Positions 1-8,345 are shown, counted from the stretch's first letter. The stretch: DNA of 64,000 nt from Terriglobia bacterium (GCA_020073445.1 JAIQFE010000034.1:1-64000), one strand, 5' to 3'. Translations and numbers: made by a program. Notes: a model not told the origin generated them from the sequence alone.

Positions 1-175
1 TCGCGCACAACGCAGCGCGGCCGGATCATTCTCATTAATGGCGGTGCCTCGCCGCGCGCTGTGCGCTCCACACTCTAATCGCGCACAACGCAGCGCGGCC
101 GGATCATTCTCATTAATGGCGGTGCCTCGCCGCGCGCTGTGCGACTCCACACTCTAATCGCGCACAACGCAGCGC
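1..175. repeat. Tandem copies of a dispersed palindromic repeat
   Basis: Two near-identical units (1-78 and 79-157, differing by one inserted A near position 144) are followed by the first part of a third (from 158). Each unit opens with GCGCACAACGCAGCGCG and closes with CGCGCGCTGTGCGC; these ends are inverted repeats (GCGCACA pairs with TGTGCGC and AGCGCG with CGCGCT, with a four-base bulge), so each unit can fold into one hairpin. Shorter relatives lie at 57775-57840 and 61472-61600, and half an element occurs near 22898. All full copies are intergenic. This resembles REP or MITE-like elements; no transposase is visible in the window. Confidence 0.85.
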
Positions 176-191
176 CCCGGATTGTTCGGCG

Positions 192-1853
192 TTATTCGGC
201 CAGGACTTTGTGGACCAGTTGCACGGCCATGGATCCTTCGCCGACGGCCGAGGCCACCCGCTTGATGCTTCCCGCCCGGATATCGCCCACCGCAAAAATC
301 CCGGGGAGGCTGGATTCGAGGAAATAAGGGGGGCGCCGCAACGGCCAGCCGTCTCCGACGTCGGTCCCCGTCTTTACAAACCCGTTTGCATCGAGATCCA
401 GACAGCCTTTCAGCCATTCCGTGTTGGGATCGGCGCCCGTCATGACAAACAGGTGCCGGATGGGGAAGACGCCGGTTGCACCGGTCTCGCTGTTTCGCCA
501 GTGAATACGCTCCAGATCCGTGCTGCCTTCGAGTGCCTCGATCTGCGTCCAAACCATCAGCGTGATCTGAGGGCTCGCTTCGATCCGGGAAATCAGGTAC
601 TGCGACATGGTCTTCGCCAGGCAGGGTCCGCGCACCAGCAGATAGACGTGCTTGGCGATGCCGGACAGGAACATCGCGGCTTGCCCCGCCGAATTTCCAC
701 CGCCCACCACGACTACTTGCTCGTTGCGGCACAGTTCGGCCTCGACGCGCGTAGCTCCGTAATAAATTCCCACTCCTTCGAACTGCGCCAGATTCGGCAG
801 ATCCAGCCGGCGATACCGGCCGCCCGCCGCCAGAATGACGCTGCGGCTCCGAACCGACCTTCCATCGTCCAGTTCAATCGTATACGTCGGCCGCCCTGCC
901 TTTAGCGCGGTGGCCGATCGGGCGATGGTGATACGCGCCCCGAACTTCTCCGCCTGAATGAAGGCGCGATTGGCGAGTTCCTCCCCGGAAATCCCCAGGG
1001 GGAAACCGAGATAGTTTTCGATTCTGGAACTCGCTCCCGCTTGACCGCCCGGCGCGCTTCTCTCGAGGACCATCACATTCAAGCCCTCCGACGCGCCATA
1101 AACCGCCGCCGCCAGCCCGCTGGGCCCCGCGCCGACCACAATCAGGTCGCACACCTCGCCTTGATCGATTTCTTCGTTAAGACCGAAGCAGGCAGCCGCT
1201 TCCGCGTTGGTGGGATTGCGAAGGGCTTGCTCACCGCGGCAGATCAAAACGGGAATGTCCGTGACGGGAATTCCGAACTGCTCGAGAATTGTGTGAACTG
1301 TGGGATCGGTCTCGATATCGAGATAGTGGTGAGGATGGCCGTTACGGGTGAGGAATTCCCGCAGCCGCATGGTGTCGCCCGAATGGCTGGACCCGATCAG
1401 CACGGCGTCGCCCACGGAGTTAGCGATCAGGAATATCCGGCGTGCGATAAACGCGTCCAGGAATATCTCACCGAGCGCAACATCCGTTTGCATGATGCGG
1501 CGCAGGTTCGCGCGGTTGATTTCCAGCAGCGTGCTGGCTTCACGTGCACGAATGCGGACCAGGGTTCGGCGTCCCGAAAGGACGTTCACCTCACCCGTGA
1601 ATTCACCCTGACCGATAACCCGAATAACGGGCTCATCTTTGCTCGAAAGACTGAGGACTTCAAGGCTGCCCTTCAGGACCACGAAGATGCCGTGCCTCGA
1701 ATCGCCTTGCTCCACGATCACATCGCCTGCCCCGACATCTCCTTGCTGACCGAATGCGGCCAGACGCTCGATCTGCGCGTCACTCAGCGTGGGAAACATG
1801 CGATCAGGCAGTTGGGGAGACATGGGATCAGGCCGTTCAGGGGAATCAGGCAC
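192..1853 (-). CDS. Cyclic-nucleotide-binding / thioredoxin-reductase-like FAD oxidoreductase
   Basis: A 553-residue three-part protein. Residues about 20-125 form a CRP-type cyclic nucleotide-binding domain (KGSLEVL, GEFTGEVNVLSG). Residues about 150-225 look like a thioredoxin/glutaredoxin-type domain with a single cysteine (VLICRG, Cys205). Residues 235 to the end are a pyridine nucleotide-disulfide oxidoreductase of thioredoxin reductase type, with FAD motif GAGPSG near 242, NAD(P)H motif GGGNSAG near 384 and a C-terminal GDIRAGSIKRVASAVGEG flavin motif. The redox CxxC expected just before the NAD(P)H motif is missing; YYGATRVEAELC is found there, so classical thioredoxin reduction is doubtful. 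The start is uncertain: GTG at 1853, or ATG at 1823 or 1799; none has a clear ribosome site. It lies 15 bp downstream of the class II aldolase gene and may share its operon. Likely a cytosolic redox enzyme gated by a nucleotide. Confidence 0.88.
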   Translation of the reverse strand: MPDSPERPDPMSPQLPDRMFPTLSDAQIERLAAFGQQGDVGAGDVIVEQGDSRHGIFVVLKGSLEVLSLSSKDEPVIRVIGQGEFTGEVNVLSGRRTLVRIRAREASTLLEINRANLRRIMQTDVALGEIFLDAFIARRIFLIANSVGDAVLIGSSHSGDTMRLREFLTRNGHPHHYLDIETDPTVHTILEQFGIPVTDIPVLICRGEQALRNPTNAEAAACFGLNEEIDQGEVCDLIVVGAGPSGLAAAVYGASEGLNVMVLERSAPGGQAGASSRIENYLGFPLGISGEELANRAFIQAEKFGARITIARSATALKAGRPTYTIELDDGRSVRSRSVILAAGGRYRRLDLPNLAQFEGVGIYYGATRVEAELCRNEQVVVVGGGNSAGQAAMFLSGIAKHVYLLVRGPCLAKTMSQYLISRIEASPQITLMVWTQIEALEGSTDLERIHWRNSETGATGVFPIRHLFVMTGADPNTEWLKGCLDLDANGFVKTGTDVGDGWPLRRPPYFLESSLPGIFAVGDIRAGSIKRVASAVGEGSMAVQLVHKVLAE

Positions 1854-1868
1854 GGCGCTACAACCAGA

Positions 1869-2648
1869 TTAGTAGACGCCGCGAACCTTGAGCGCTTCGT
1901 CGATGATCGCGAGCAGCTGCTCGCGGGTGAGCTCGTGCTTTTCGCTCGGTTCGGGCATGTCCTCTGCCGCCAGCGGCCACCCCGGCTCGAAACGATTGTG
2001 GGACTGGACGCCGTAACGCGGACGCGCGTCGAAGAGTCTCTGGATTTCCACGCGCGGCAAAACCTTGGCGCCGCCCAGCAGCTCGGCTACGAGAGCGATG
2101 CGGGCGAAGTGCTCCACCGTATCCATCCGGAAGAACGCTCGCATCACATCCGGCCCGTACGCCACCGCTCCATGGTTCGCCAGGAGCATGGCATCGTACT
2201 TGGGGATATAAGGCAGCATGCCTTCCGCGAACGCCGGAGTCCCCGGCAAGCCGTACTCGGCGAGAGGCACCGACCCCAGGCAGATTATGACCTCGGGTAG
2301 CGTGCCGAGATTCAGAGCCCGCCCCGCAACCGCAAAGCCGGTAGCCGTCGCGGGATGCGCATGGACCACCGCGTTCACGTCCGGCCGCTCGCGGTAGATA
2401 GTCAAGTGCATGCCGATCTCAGTGGTGACTTCGAGCGGGCCGGAAACCTTGTTGCCGCCCATGTCCACCACCACCAGATCCTCGGGCTTCAACATGCCCT
2501 TGCTGACCCCGCGGGGCGTGGCCAACACATGTCCGTTATCGAGACGAACGGTGATATTTCCGTCGTTGGCCGCGATCCAGCCCTTGTCGAACATGAGGCG
2601 GCCGACGTGGACGATCTCGTCGCGGTGCTCTTGTTCGCTTCGGGGCAT
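1869..2648 (-). CDS. Class II aldolase/adducin family protein
   Basis: About 259 residues with the class II aldolase fold of the L-fuculose-phosphate aldolase/ribulose-5-phosphate 4-epimerase superfamily. Zinc-ligand motif HAHP follows the ERPDVNAVV segment, and a later NHG motif supplies another histidine; the substrate loop TPRGVSKGML is present. These enzymes use zinc to cleave or epimerise sugar phosphates; the exact substrate cannot be told from sequence. The C-terminal extension (about 60 residues after the fold, including SEKHELTREQLL) is longer than in FucA. ATG at 2648 is preferred; a TTG at 2678 would add ten residues. Neither has a strong ribosome site. The gene sits immediately upstream of the flavoprotein gene. 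Confidence 0.85.
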   Translation of the reverse strand: MPRSEQEHRDEIVHVGRLMFDKGWIAANDGNITVRLDNGHVLATPRGVSKGMLKPEDLVVVDMGGNKVSGPLEVTTEIGMHLTIYRERPDVNAVVHAHPATATGFAVAGRALNLGTLPEVIICLGSVPLAEYGLPGTPAFAEGMLPYIPKYDAMLLANHGAVAYGPDVMRAFFRMDTVEHFARIALVAELLGGAKVLPRVEIQRLFDARPRYGVQSHNRFEPGWPLAAEDMPEPSEKHELTREQLLAIIDEALKVRGVY

Positions 2649-2756
2649 CGAATAAACTCGCGCCCTTGATTCTATCAACTTGTGACGCCACCAGCTTGGG
2701 GAGGCTGTTAGCTTGCTACCCTGCGTCCCTTACAATTGAGGACGGAGTACCCAAAA

Positions 2757-3584
2757 TTGGATAAGCGCCGCATGTGCCCGAACTGCCGGGCATTCATCAC
2801 GTCCGACGACAAAATTTGCCCATATTGCCAGGCTCAGGTCGGCGAACGCGTCATTGACCGCAGGGCGCCCTCGGATGTGCTCGGCGGCCTGATTCCGCAT
2901 CAGCGCTTCGTGACCATGCTGATCCTGCTGATCAACACGGGCATGTATCTGGCCACCATGCTGCGGACACAGCAGCAGGGCGGCAGCGGTTTCGGGGACC
3001 CCAGCATCCAGACGCTGGTGGACTTTGGCGCCAAGTATGCGCCGTACATTTTTTATCGGGGAGAATGGTGGCGCCTGATCACGGCGGCTTTCCTGCACGG
3101 CGGATTACTGCACATCCTGATGAACTCGTGGGTGCTGTTCGATCTCGGCCCGCAGGTGAATGACGCCTTTGGGACGCCCCGCTTCCTGTCCATCTATTTC
3201 GTTTCCTCGGTAACCGGATATCTGGCCAGCTTGTACTGGTCTCCCTCGGTTTCCATTGGCGCGTCGGCGGGATTGTGCGGACTGATCGGCGCGATGATCG
3301 CGCTGGGCACCCGCTATCGTTCCTCAGCGGGCGCCGCGCTGCGCCGCCAGTATATTCAGTGGATGATCTACCTGGTGATCTTCGGATTAGTGATCCCCAA
3401 CGTAGATAACGCCGCCCACCTGGGCGGTCTGGCGGGAGGGTTCGTGGTGGCTTATCTGGCCGGAACGCCCAGCTTTTCCGAGGCCGCGGAAAACGTCTGG
3501 CGCCTAGCCGCGGGCTTGTCGTTGGCGGTCACCGGATGGGCCTTCTTCGAGATGTTCATGCACCTGACCTCGACGACGACTTAA
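2757..3584 (+). CDS. Rhomboid family intramembrane serine protease with N-terminal zinc ribbon
   Basis: 275 residues. The N terminus carries two CxxC pairs (MCPNC, ICPYC), a zinc ribbon, followed by about six membrane helices. Rhomboid signatures are clear: HGGLLHILMNSW in the second helix, the nucleophile in GASAG (Ser170) and the partner histidine in NAAHLGGLAGG (His221). Rhomboids cleave membrane proteins inside the bilayer; the ribbon faces the cytoplasm. The start is taken as TTG at 2757 because GGAG lies nine bases upstream; TTG at 2736 is an alternative, and ATG at 2772 would begin at MCPNC but lacks a ribosome site. The hicB gene follows after 12 bp. Confidence 0.9.
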   Translation: MDKRRMCPNCRAFITSDDKICPYCQAQVGERVIDRRAPSDVLGGLIPHQRFVTMLILLINTGMYLATMLRTQQQGGSGFGDPSIQTLVDFGAKYAPYIFYRGEWWRLITAAFLHGGLLHILMNSWVLFDLGPQVNDAFGTPRFLSIYFVSSVTGYLASLYWSPSVSIGASAGLCGLIGAMIALGTRYRSSAGAALRRQYIQWMIYLVIFGLVIPNVDNAAHLGGLAGGFVVAYLAGTPSFSEAAENVWRLAAGLSLAVTGWAFFEMFMHLTSTTT

Positions 3585-3596
3585 GGAGCGAACAGG

Positions 3597-3806
3597 ATGA
3601 GAGCTTATACGGCTGTTATCGAACAGTGCCCCGACACGGGAATGTACGTGGGCTATGTGCCCGGTTTCCCGGGCGCTCACAGTCAAGCAGAATCTTTGGA
3701 TGAACTGAACGCCAACCTCAAAGAGGTCATCCAGATGCTCGTCGAAGAGGGCGAGCCGAAGCTGGAAGGTCAATTCGTCGGCATACAGACTGTTACCCTT
3801 CCCTGA
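3597..3806 (+). CDS. hicB: HicB family antitoxin
   Basis: 69 residues with the partial RNase-H-like HicB fold: an opening strand MRAYTAVIE, GYVPGFPGAHSQAESLDEL, and a helix with LKEVIQMLVEEG. HicB binds and neutralises the HicA mRNA interferase. There is no C-terminal DNA-binding domain, as in many short HicB proteins. AAGGAG lies nine bases upstream of the ATG. It precedes hicA by 3 bp; the antitoxin-first order is seen in a subset of HicBA loci. Confidence 0.88.
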   Translation: MRAYTAVIEQCPDTGMYVGYVPGFPGAHSQAESLDELNANLKEVIQMLVEEGEPKLEGQFVGIQTVTLP

Positions 3807-3809
3807 CAC

Positions 3810-4022
3810 ATGGGAAGCATCCCGGTGCTGAAGCCTCGCGAGGTAATCACGATCCTGGAAACATTGGGTTTCGTGGACGTTCGTCAGCGTGGTTCACACA
3901 AGCAGTTTCGGCATCAGGACGGCAGGAACACGACCGTGCCGGTCCACCCGGGAAGAGATGTTTCTCCGTTCTGGTGCGTCAGATTGCCAAGGACATCGGC
4001 TTGGCGATCGACGAATTCCTAA
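3810..4022 (+). CDS. hicA: HicA family toxin, C terminus frameshifted
   Basis: The first 53 residues are canonical HicA: a double-stranded-RNA-binding-like fold with VITILETLGF, catalytic GSHKQF and TVPVHPGRDVSP. After the proline at 3966-3968 the frame drifts into an unrelated tail of 17 residues. The missing C terminus is present in the frame starting at 3968 (VLVRQIAKDIGLAIDEFL, stop at 4031-4033), which matches the normal HicA ending. Inserting one base, for example an extra G in CCG-GTTCTG, restores a full toxin. Either the toxin has been inactivated or a base was lost in sequencing. The catalytic histidine is intact. Confidence 0.85.
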   Translation: MGSIPVLKPREVITILETLGFVDVRQRGSHKQFRHQDGRNTTVPVHPGRDVSPFWCVRLPRTSAWRSTNS

Positions 4023-4040
4023 GGTACCGGTAGATCGTCT

Positions 4041-5441
4041 CTAATTGTCTCCGGCCGTTTCCAGGACCATCTGCCACAGCAGCTCCGCGCCGTTCTCGAT
4101 GTTCTGGGTGGAGATTCTTTCGTCGTTGCCGTGCTCGCGGCTCTCGCCGTTCTCGCGCAGGAAAATCGGAACACCGTAGACCCCTACGCCGCGGGATCGC
4201 AGGAAGCTGCCGTCGGTGGCGCCCCGCGACATAAACGGCACAACCGCCGATTGGCGCGGATAGACCAGCCCGATGGCCCGCTCCAGCGAACGGTATGCCG
4301 CAGTGGTCCGGGGACTGGCCTCCGTGGCGGGTAATTGCGCACCCGGCGCCAGCGTGATTTCGACGGCTGGATCGCCGACAATCTGCCGGAACCGAGCCAG
4401 GACTTCTTCTGATGTTTCGCTTGGCAGACGCCGGACATCCACCTGCGCTTCCGCCGTGCTGGGGATGCTATTGATTTTGATCCCGGCGTTCAGCATGGTG
4501 GGAGTGAAGGTCGTGCGCAGCCCGGCATCCAGTTCCGGATCGCGGGTGCGAATCTGACCCGCGGCCGCCTGGATCGTCGTCGCGCTTTCCAGACGCGGCA
4601 GCAGTTGCGCCAGCCAGTCGTATTCGGGGAACGCCGAAAGCTCGCGCAAGTATCGCCGCGTGACCCCGGTCAGCCGGACGGGCTCATCGGCATCGGCCAG
4701 TTTCACCAGGGCGCGCGACAGCCGCAGCACGGCATTATCGGATCTCGGCAGCGATCCATGGCCGGCTGGGCCCTTGGCGGTCAGCACCACACGCGTCGGG
4801 ATCTTTTCGGCGGTCTGAACCAGAAATACGCGAGTTCCGTTTTTCGATTCCCACACCGAGCCGCCCTCATTGAACGCGAACTCTGCATCGATCTTAGGCC
4901 AGCCGTTCTTGATCAGCCACTGGATTCCGGACGACCCAGCCTCCTCGTCGGCCTCCGAGAGCAGAATCAGGTCGCGGCTCAGCTTGATGTTACGGCGCTT
5001 GATCTCGACCATCACCGCGAGTTCAGCTGCCAGCAGCGACTTCGTATCCAGAGCGCCGCGCCCGTATAGAAAGTCATCGCGAATCTCAGCCTTGAAAGGA
5101 TCCACGCTCCACTGCTTACGCTCGGCCGGAACCACATCGCTGTGGGCCATCAGTAATAGAGGCTTGTTCTTCCCGTTTCCTTTGAGCCGCGCGACCAGGT
5201 TCAAGCGCTTCGGATCGTCGCCCAAGAGTTCGGCGGGAATGCCGCTCGCATCGGCGACCTGCTTCAGGTATGTGGCGACTTTGGATTCGTTGCCCGGTGG
5301 ATTCGATGTATCCAGGCGAATGAGATCGATGAGATACTGGCGCGTCCGCCCGCCCAGAGAACGGTTATCGTCGCCCGCGGCGTGTGCAACAAAGCCGATG
5401 GCTATCGCACACAAGGCGAAGAATGCGGAAAACATTCGCAT
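4041..5441 (-). CDS. Exported M20 family metallopeptidase
   Basis: 466 residues beginning with a signal peptide (MRMFSAFFALCAIAIG, likely cleaved after AHA). M20/ArgE-DapE features follow: first zinc ligand in LLLMAHSDVVP, the bridging aspartate in YGRGALDTK, the catalytic glutamate pair in SEADEEAGSSG, and a lid or dimerisation domain between (GPAGHGSLP). The last third includes SRGATDGSF and a late histidine in ESREHGNDERI, both typical of carboxypeptidase-S-like members. It should hydrolyse peptides or N-acyl amino acids in the periplasm; substrate unknown. It is divergent from ssb. Confidence 0.9.
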   Translation of the reverse strand: MRMFSAFFALCAIAIGFVAHAAGDDNRSLGGRTRQYLIDLIRLDTSNPPGNESKVATYLKQVADASGIPAELLGDDPKRLNLVARLKGNGKNKPLLLMAHSDVVPAERKQWSVDPFKAEIRDDFLYGRGALDTKSLLAAELAVMVEIKRRNIKLSRDLILLSEADEEAGSSGIQWLIKNGWPKIDAEFAFNEGGSVWESKNGTRVFLVQTAEKIPTRVVLTAKGPAGHGSLPRSDNAVLRLSRALVKLADADEPVRLTGVTRRYLRELSAFPEYDWLAQLLPRLESATTIQAAAGQIRTRDPELDAGLRTTFTPTMLNAGIKINSIPSTAEAQVDVRRLPSETSEEVLARFRQIVGDPAVEITLAPGAQLPATEASPRTTAAYRSLERAIGLVYPRQSAVVPFMSRGATDGSFLRSRGVGVYGVPIFLRENGESREHGNDERISTQNIENGAELLWQMVLETAGDN

Positions 5442-5513
5442 TTGTTCATGATCTTAGCACGCACACATGAATCTCACTCATGTATGCTATTCCGCAAAGG
5501 GTATCCTTAAATT

Positions 5514-5993
5514 ATGGCTAGCAGAAGCGTCAACAAAGTCACTCTCATCGGACATCTCGGACGGGACGCCGAGACCGCTTATACCGCCTCGCAGACGGCG
5601 GTGACGAAATTTTCCGTCGCCACCAACCGCCGCTGGAAGGATCAGCAGAGCGGTGAGTGGAAGGAAGAAACCAACTGGACCAACTGCGTCCTGTGGCGCG
5701 GGGAGAACGTCGCGCCGTATCTGACCAAGGGCAAGCAGATCTATGTCGAAGGCCGTTTGCAGACCCGCAGCTACGACGATAAGGACGGCAAGAAAGTGTG
5801 GACCACCGAAGTGGTGGCCGAAGATGTGATCCTGCTCGGCGGCCGTGGCGAGGGCGGCGGTCCGGATGAAATGTCGCAGGAACCGCGTGGCGAAACTCGT
5901 AGCGCGCCCCGATCGCGTCAGGCAGCGGCCCCGGCTGCTCGCCCGGCTCCACCATCGAACGAAGGCATCGGCGACGACGACGTGCCGTTCTAG
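5514..5993 (+). CDS. ssb: Single-stranded DNA-binding protein
   Basis: 159 residues: an OB fold (NKVTLIGHLGRDAE, TNWTNCVLW, GKQIYVEGRLQTRSY) and a low-complexity Gly/Ala/Pro linker ending in the acidic protein-interaction tip DDDVPF. Binds ssDNA during replication, recombination and repair and recruits partners through the tip. The upstream region shared with the M20 gene contains CATGA-N7-TCATG at 5466-5482, a possible but unproven operator. Confidence 0.96.
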   Translation: MASRSVNKVTLIGHLGRDAETAYTASQTAVTKFSVATNRRWKDQQSGEWKEETNWTNCVLWRGENVAPYLTKGKQIYVEGRLQTRSYDDKDGKKVWTTEVVAEDVILLGGRGEGGGPDEMSQEPRGETRSAPRSRQAAAPAARPAPPSNEGIGDDDVPF

Positions 5994-6142
5994 CAGCTGA
6001 GACTCTAATCGCGTAGCGGTTCTTGAGGCCAATGCATGCGGCCAGTAGTCTTGCGAACGATGAGCAGACTCATAGGGCTGGTCCTGATTCTCTGCGCCTT
6101 CGTGCTTGCTTTCATCCTGGTGTCTGAACTGCGGACTGAAGG

Positions 6143-6709
6143 TTGGCGTGGAAGTGGCTGGGCAACTTCTATCTGGTTATGGTTATTGGCCTGTTCCTCG
6201 CCGGCTGGTACTACTTTCGGACGAATCCAGATGTTCCGGAGCGGCCCACCTCTTCGACCGCATTCACGATATTCCTGATCCATCATCGCCACCATCTCAA
6301 AGTGCTGGCTCTCACTGGACTCAGTCTCGCGCTGGTTGCCTTAGGAGCGGTTTGTCTCGGGAATCAAGCGTGGTGGCCTCTCTTGCCGTTGGGCATGGGT
6401 GCGTTGGTCCTGCGCTCGCTGGGAAATAAGATCGCCGATCCTAAGATCTCGGGCAACCGCGATTGGCAAAGGGTTCCCACGTGGTTGCGCGCTATATTCA
6501 CGCCAGCAAAGAAAACCGCCGATATCGCGTTCCTCCTCATCATGGCCATATTCGTCTGCTGGAATCTTTGGCGCCCAGCCTCAGCGATGGAGATTCCCGG
6601 GTTGCACCTCGTGCTCCGACTCGTTCTGTGTGTCGAAATCGCTTTTCTCTACGGGCTGGAATCCCTCTTCTTTGAGTACGGAGAACTACGGAGCGAAGGC
6701 CCGGCTTGA
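6143..6709 (+). CDS. Hypothetical polytopic membrane protein, possibly 5' frameshifted
   Basis: 188 residues, family not recognised. About four hydrophobic segments are visible: VMVIGLFLAGWYYF, VLALTGLSLALVALGAV, IAFLLIMAIFVCWNLW and LHLVLRLVLCVEIAFLYGL. It begins at TTG right after an in-frame TGA (6137-6139) with no good ribosome site. A second frame opening at ATG 6036, which does have GAGG seven bases upstream, encodes another membrane helix (LIGLVLILCAFVLAFILV) and runs into this ORF near 6140; a one-base gain there would fuse them into a five-helix protein. The true gene is therefore probably 6036-6709. Convergent with the MerR gene. Confidence 0.5.
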   Translation: MAWKWLGNFYLVMVIGLFLAGWYYFRTNPDVPERPTSSTAFTIFLIHHRHHLKVLALTGLSLALVALGAVCLGNQAWWPLLPLGMGALVLRSLGNKIADPKISGNRDWQRVPTWLRAIFTPAKKTADIAFLLIMAIFVCWNLWRPASAMEIPGLHLVLRLVLCVEIAFLYGLESLFFEYGELRSEGPA

Positions 6710-6728
6710 ACCGGCAATCTGCAAACGG

Positions 6729-8345
6729 TTACGATTTCTCGTCCGCCGAAGAGCCGTACATTCCAGGCACCCCAACGTCGAGCAAGCGCAGATAGACACT
6801 CAGTTGGCCGCGATGATGAATCAGGTGGTTCATAAACCACTTCAGCGCGGCGCCGCGCGTTTTTGTCACGCCGGGGCTGACCATGATTGTTCCAGCCAGA
6901 TGGTCCTCGCTCGTTCCCGCGAGAGCCTCGCGAGCGGTGGCGACTCTCTTATCGAACGCCTCGAGTAATTCCGATATGGTCGCGGCCTCGGATGGCTTGC
7001 CGCCCTGCCCGGTAATGACGAAGGCTATACCGACCGGCATCGCGGCCACATGGTTCGCCAGTTTCCCCAGCGGGAACGATTTTTCGTGCGGCTTCCAGGC
7101 GAGTTTTTCACCCGGGACACCTTCCAGCATCTTGCGGGCATTGGCCATCTCTTGATCGAACTCGGCGAGTACCGTTTCCACGCCCGTCATCTGCGCGCTC
7201 TCCCTTGTGATTTCTGGCGTATTAAAAGCCACGGCGCGATCCAAAAAATCCGCACATCTCTCGAACCGTTCGAAGCTCATCATGTGAAGAGCCTCCACTC
7301 GCCATCGCACCGACGGAGGCCAGTGCCGGCGATTGATCCAGCCCCTAAGCAGTGCCGTCTTGATTTCCGGATCCCCGCCGCTGGCTTCATCCAATTGCGC
7401 TCTCCAGCGGTCGACCAAGGCCTGAGCGATCTCGCCCGCCGGATCTCGCAGCAGGGCCTTTTCGATATCGGCGAACAGATCCACGCGAGCTTGCCACATC
7501 CGCGAGTGGTCGCTCTCGTTCTCACGGAGTTTCACCAGCTTGGCCCAGGCTTCTTCGCTGAAGTATTGTTTCCGCGACGACAGAGCCGCCATTTTGATGA
7601 ACGCCGTGGCCTCCTCTACTTTGAATTCCGCCATTCTCTGCTTCATGACGGGTGGCCAATGTTCTCGATCCATCCAGGCCGTGGGCGAGTCGGTCTGCAC
7701 TTCCGGATCTCCGGTGTAAGCCCGTCGCGACAATTCAAACCAGCGCTCGACGAGCGCCTGCGCGGGCGCACCGCCCGGATCACTGCCTAGCAGCGCCTCG
7801 GTGTCTCGATACAGTTGCCGCCACTCGGGCGATGGACCGTCTTCGTAGTAACTTCTGTGCCGCTCCCAGGCTTCATCGCTGTAGTACTTCTTCATCACGG
7901 CAATGCCGTCTTGCATGTCGTTTTGCATGTTGATCACCTCGATGATTTTCTTGAGGATGGCCGTGTCCGCAGGCCTGCCGGATTCGAGGGATTGCTCCGC
8001 CGCCTGAATCGCGCGGATGGCGCGCCCGAGCAGCGCATGCTTGTCCTCCAGAGCCCGTCGCTGCAGCCGCAAGGCGTCCGGCAACTGAGCCGCGCGTTTC
8101 AGGATCACTCCGATCTGCTTGAGAGGAATCCCGAGGAATTTGAGCGCGACGATCTGCTCAAGGGTCTCCAGATCGCGGTCGCAATAGACGCGATACCCGG
8201 CTTCGGTGCGCCCTGGCTGCAGCAGCTCCAGGCGATCATAGTGATGCAATGCCTTGACGGTGACACCCGCAAGCTTGGCGAACTCGTGAATTTTGTAGTA
8301 CTTCCCCAATTCGACCTTCAAATTCTCGGCTGCTGACAACGACAT
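6729..8345 (-). CDS. MerR-type regulator with two TipAS domains and a DinB domain
   Basis: 538 residues. Residues 15-85 are a MerR winged helix (YYKIHEFAKLAGVTVKALHH YD, GYRVY, LGIPLKQIG) followed by a coiled-coil dimerisation helix. Residues about 149-255 and 258-370 are two TipAS drug-recognition-like repeats, sharing YYSDEAW/YFSEEAW openings, AQALVERW/AQALVDRW cores and REHWPP/RRHWPP ends. Residues 390-538 are a DinB four-helix domain with histidines at 432, 507 and 511 in the metal-triad positions (LANHVAAMP, NHLIHHRGQ). TipAS binds peptide antibiotics in TipA; DinB domains are metal-dependent thiol transferases or related. The ATG at 8345 overlaps the predicted -10 element, so TTG at 8309 (GAAGG five bases upstream, giving MGKYYKIHEF) may be the real start. 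Probably autoregulated. Confidence 0.85.
   Translation of the reverse strand: MSLSAAENLKVELGKYYKIHEFAKLAGVTVKALHHYDRLELLQPGRTEAGYRVYCDRDLETLEQIVALKFLGIPLKQIGVILKRAAQLPDALRLQRRALEDKHALLGRAIRAIQAAEQSLESGRPADTAILKKIIEVINMQNDMQDGIAVMKKYYSDEAWERHRSYYEDGPSPEWRQLYRDTEALLGSDPGGAPAQALVERWFELSRRAYTGDPEVQTDSPTAWMDREHWPPVMKQRMAEFKVEEATAFIKMAALSSRKQYFSEEAWAKLVKLRENESDHSRMWQARVDLFADIEKALLRDPAGEIAQALVDRWRAQLDEASGGDPEIKTALLRGWINRRHWPPSVRWRVEALHMMSFERFERCADFLDRAVAFNTPEITRESAQMTGVETVLAEFDQEMANARKMLEGVPGEKLAWKPHEKSFPLGKLANHVAAMPVGIAFVITGQGGKPSEAATISELLEAFDKRVATAREALAGTSEDHLAGTIMVSPGVTKTRGAALKWFMNHLIHHRGQLSVYLRLLDVGVPGMYGSSADEKS

Noticed and set aside
1-175. CRISPR array
   Set aside because: Units are contiguous with no unique spacers and each contains a long internal palindrome; no cas genes.
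1041-2300. 419-codon plus-strand ORF
   Set aside because: Antisense to the flavoprotein and aldolase genes; composition and lack of any family motif mark it as a high-GC shadow.
5466-5482. LexA-like operator before ssb
   Set aside because: CATGA-N7-TCATG does not match a LexA box known to me and is only weakly symmetrical.
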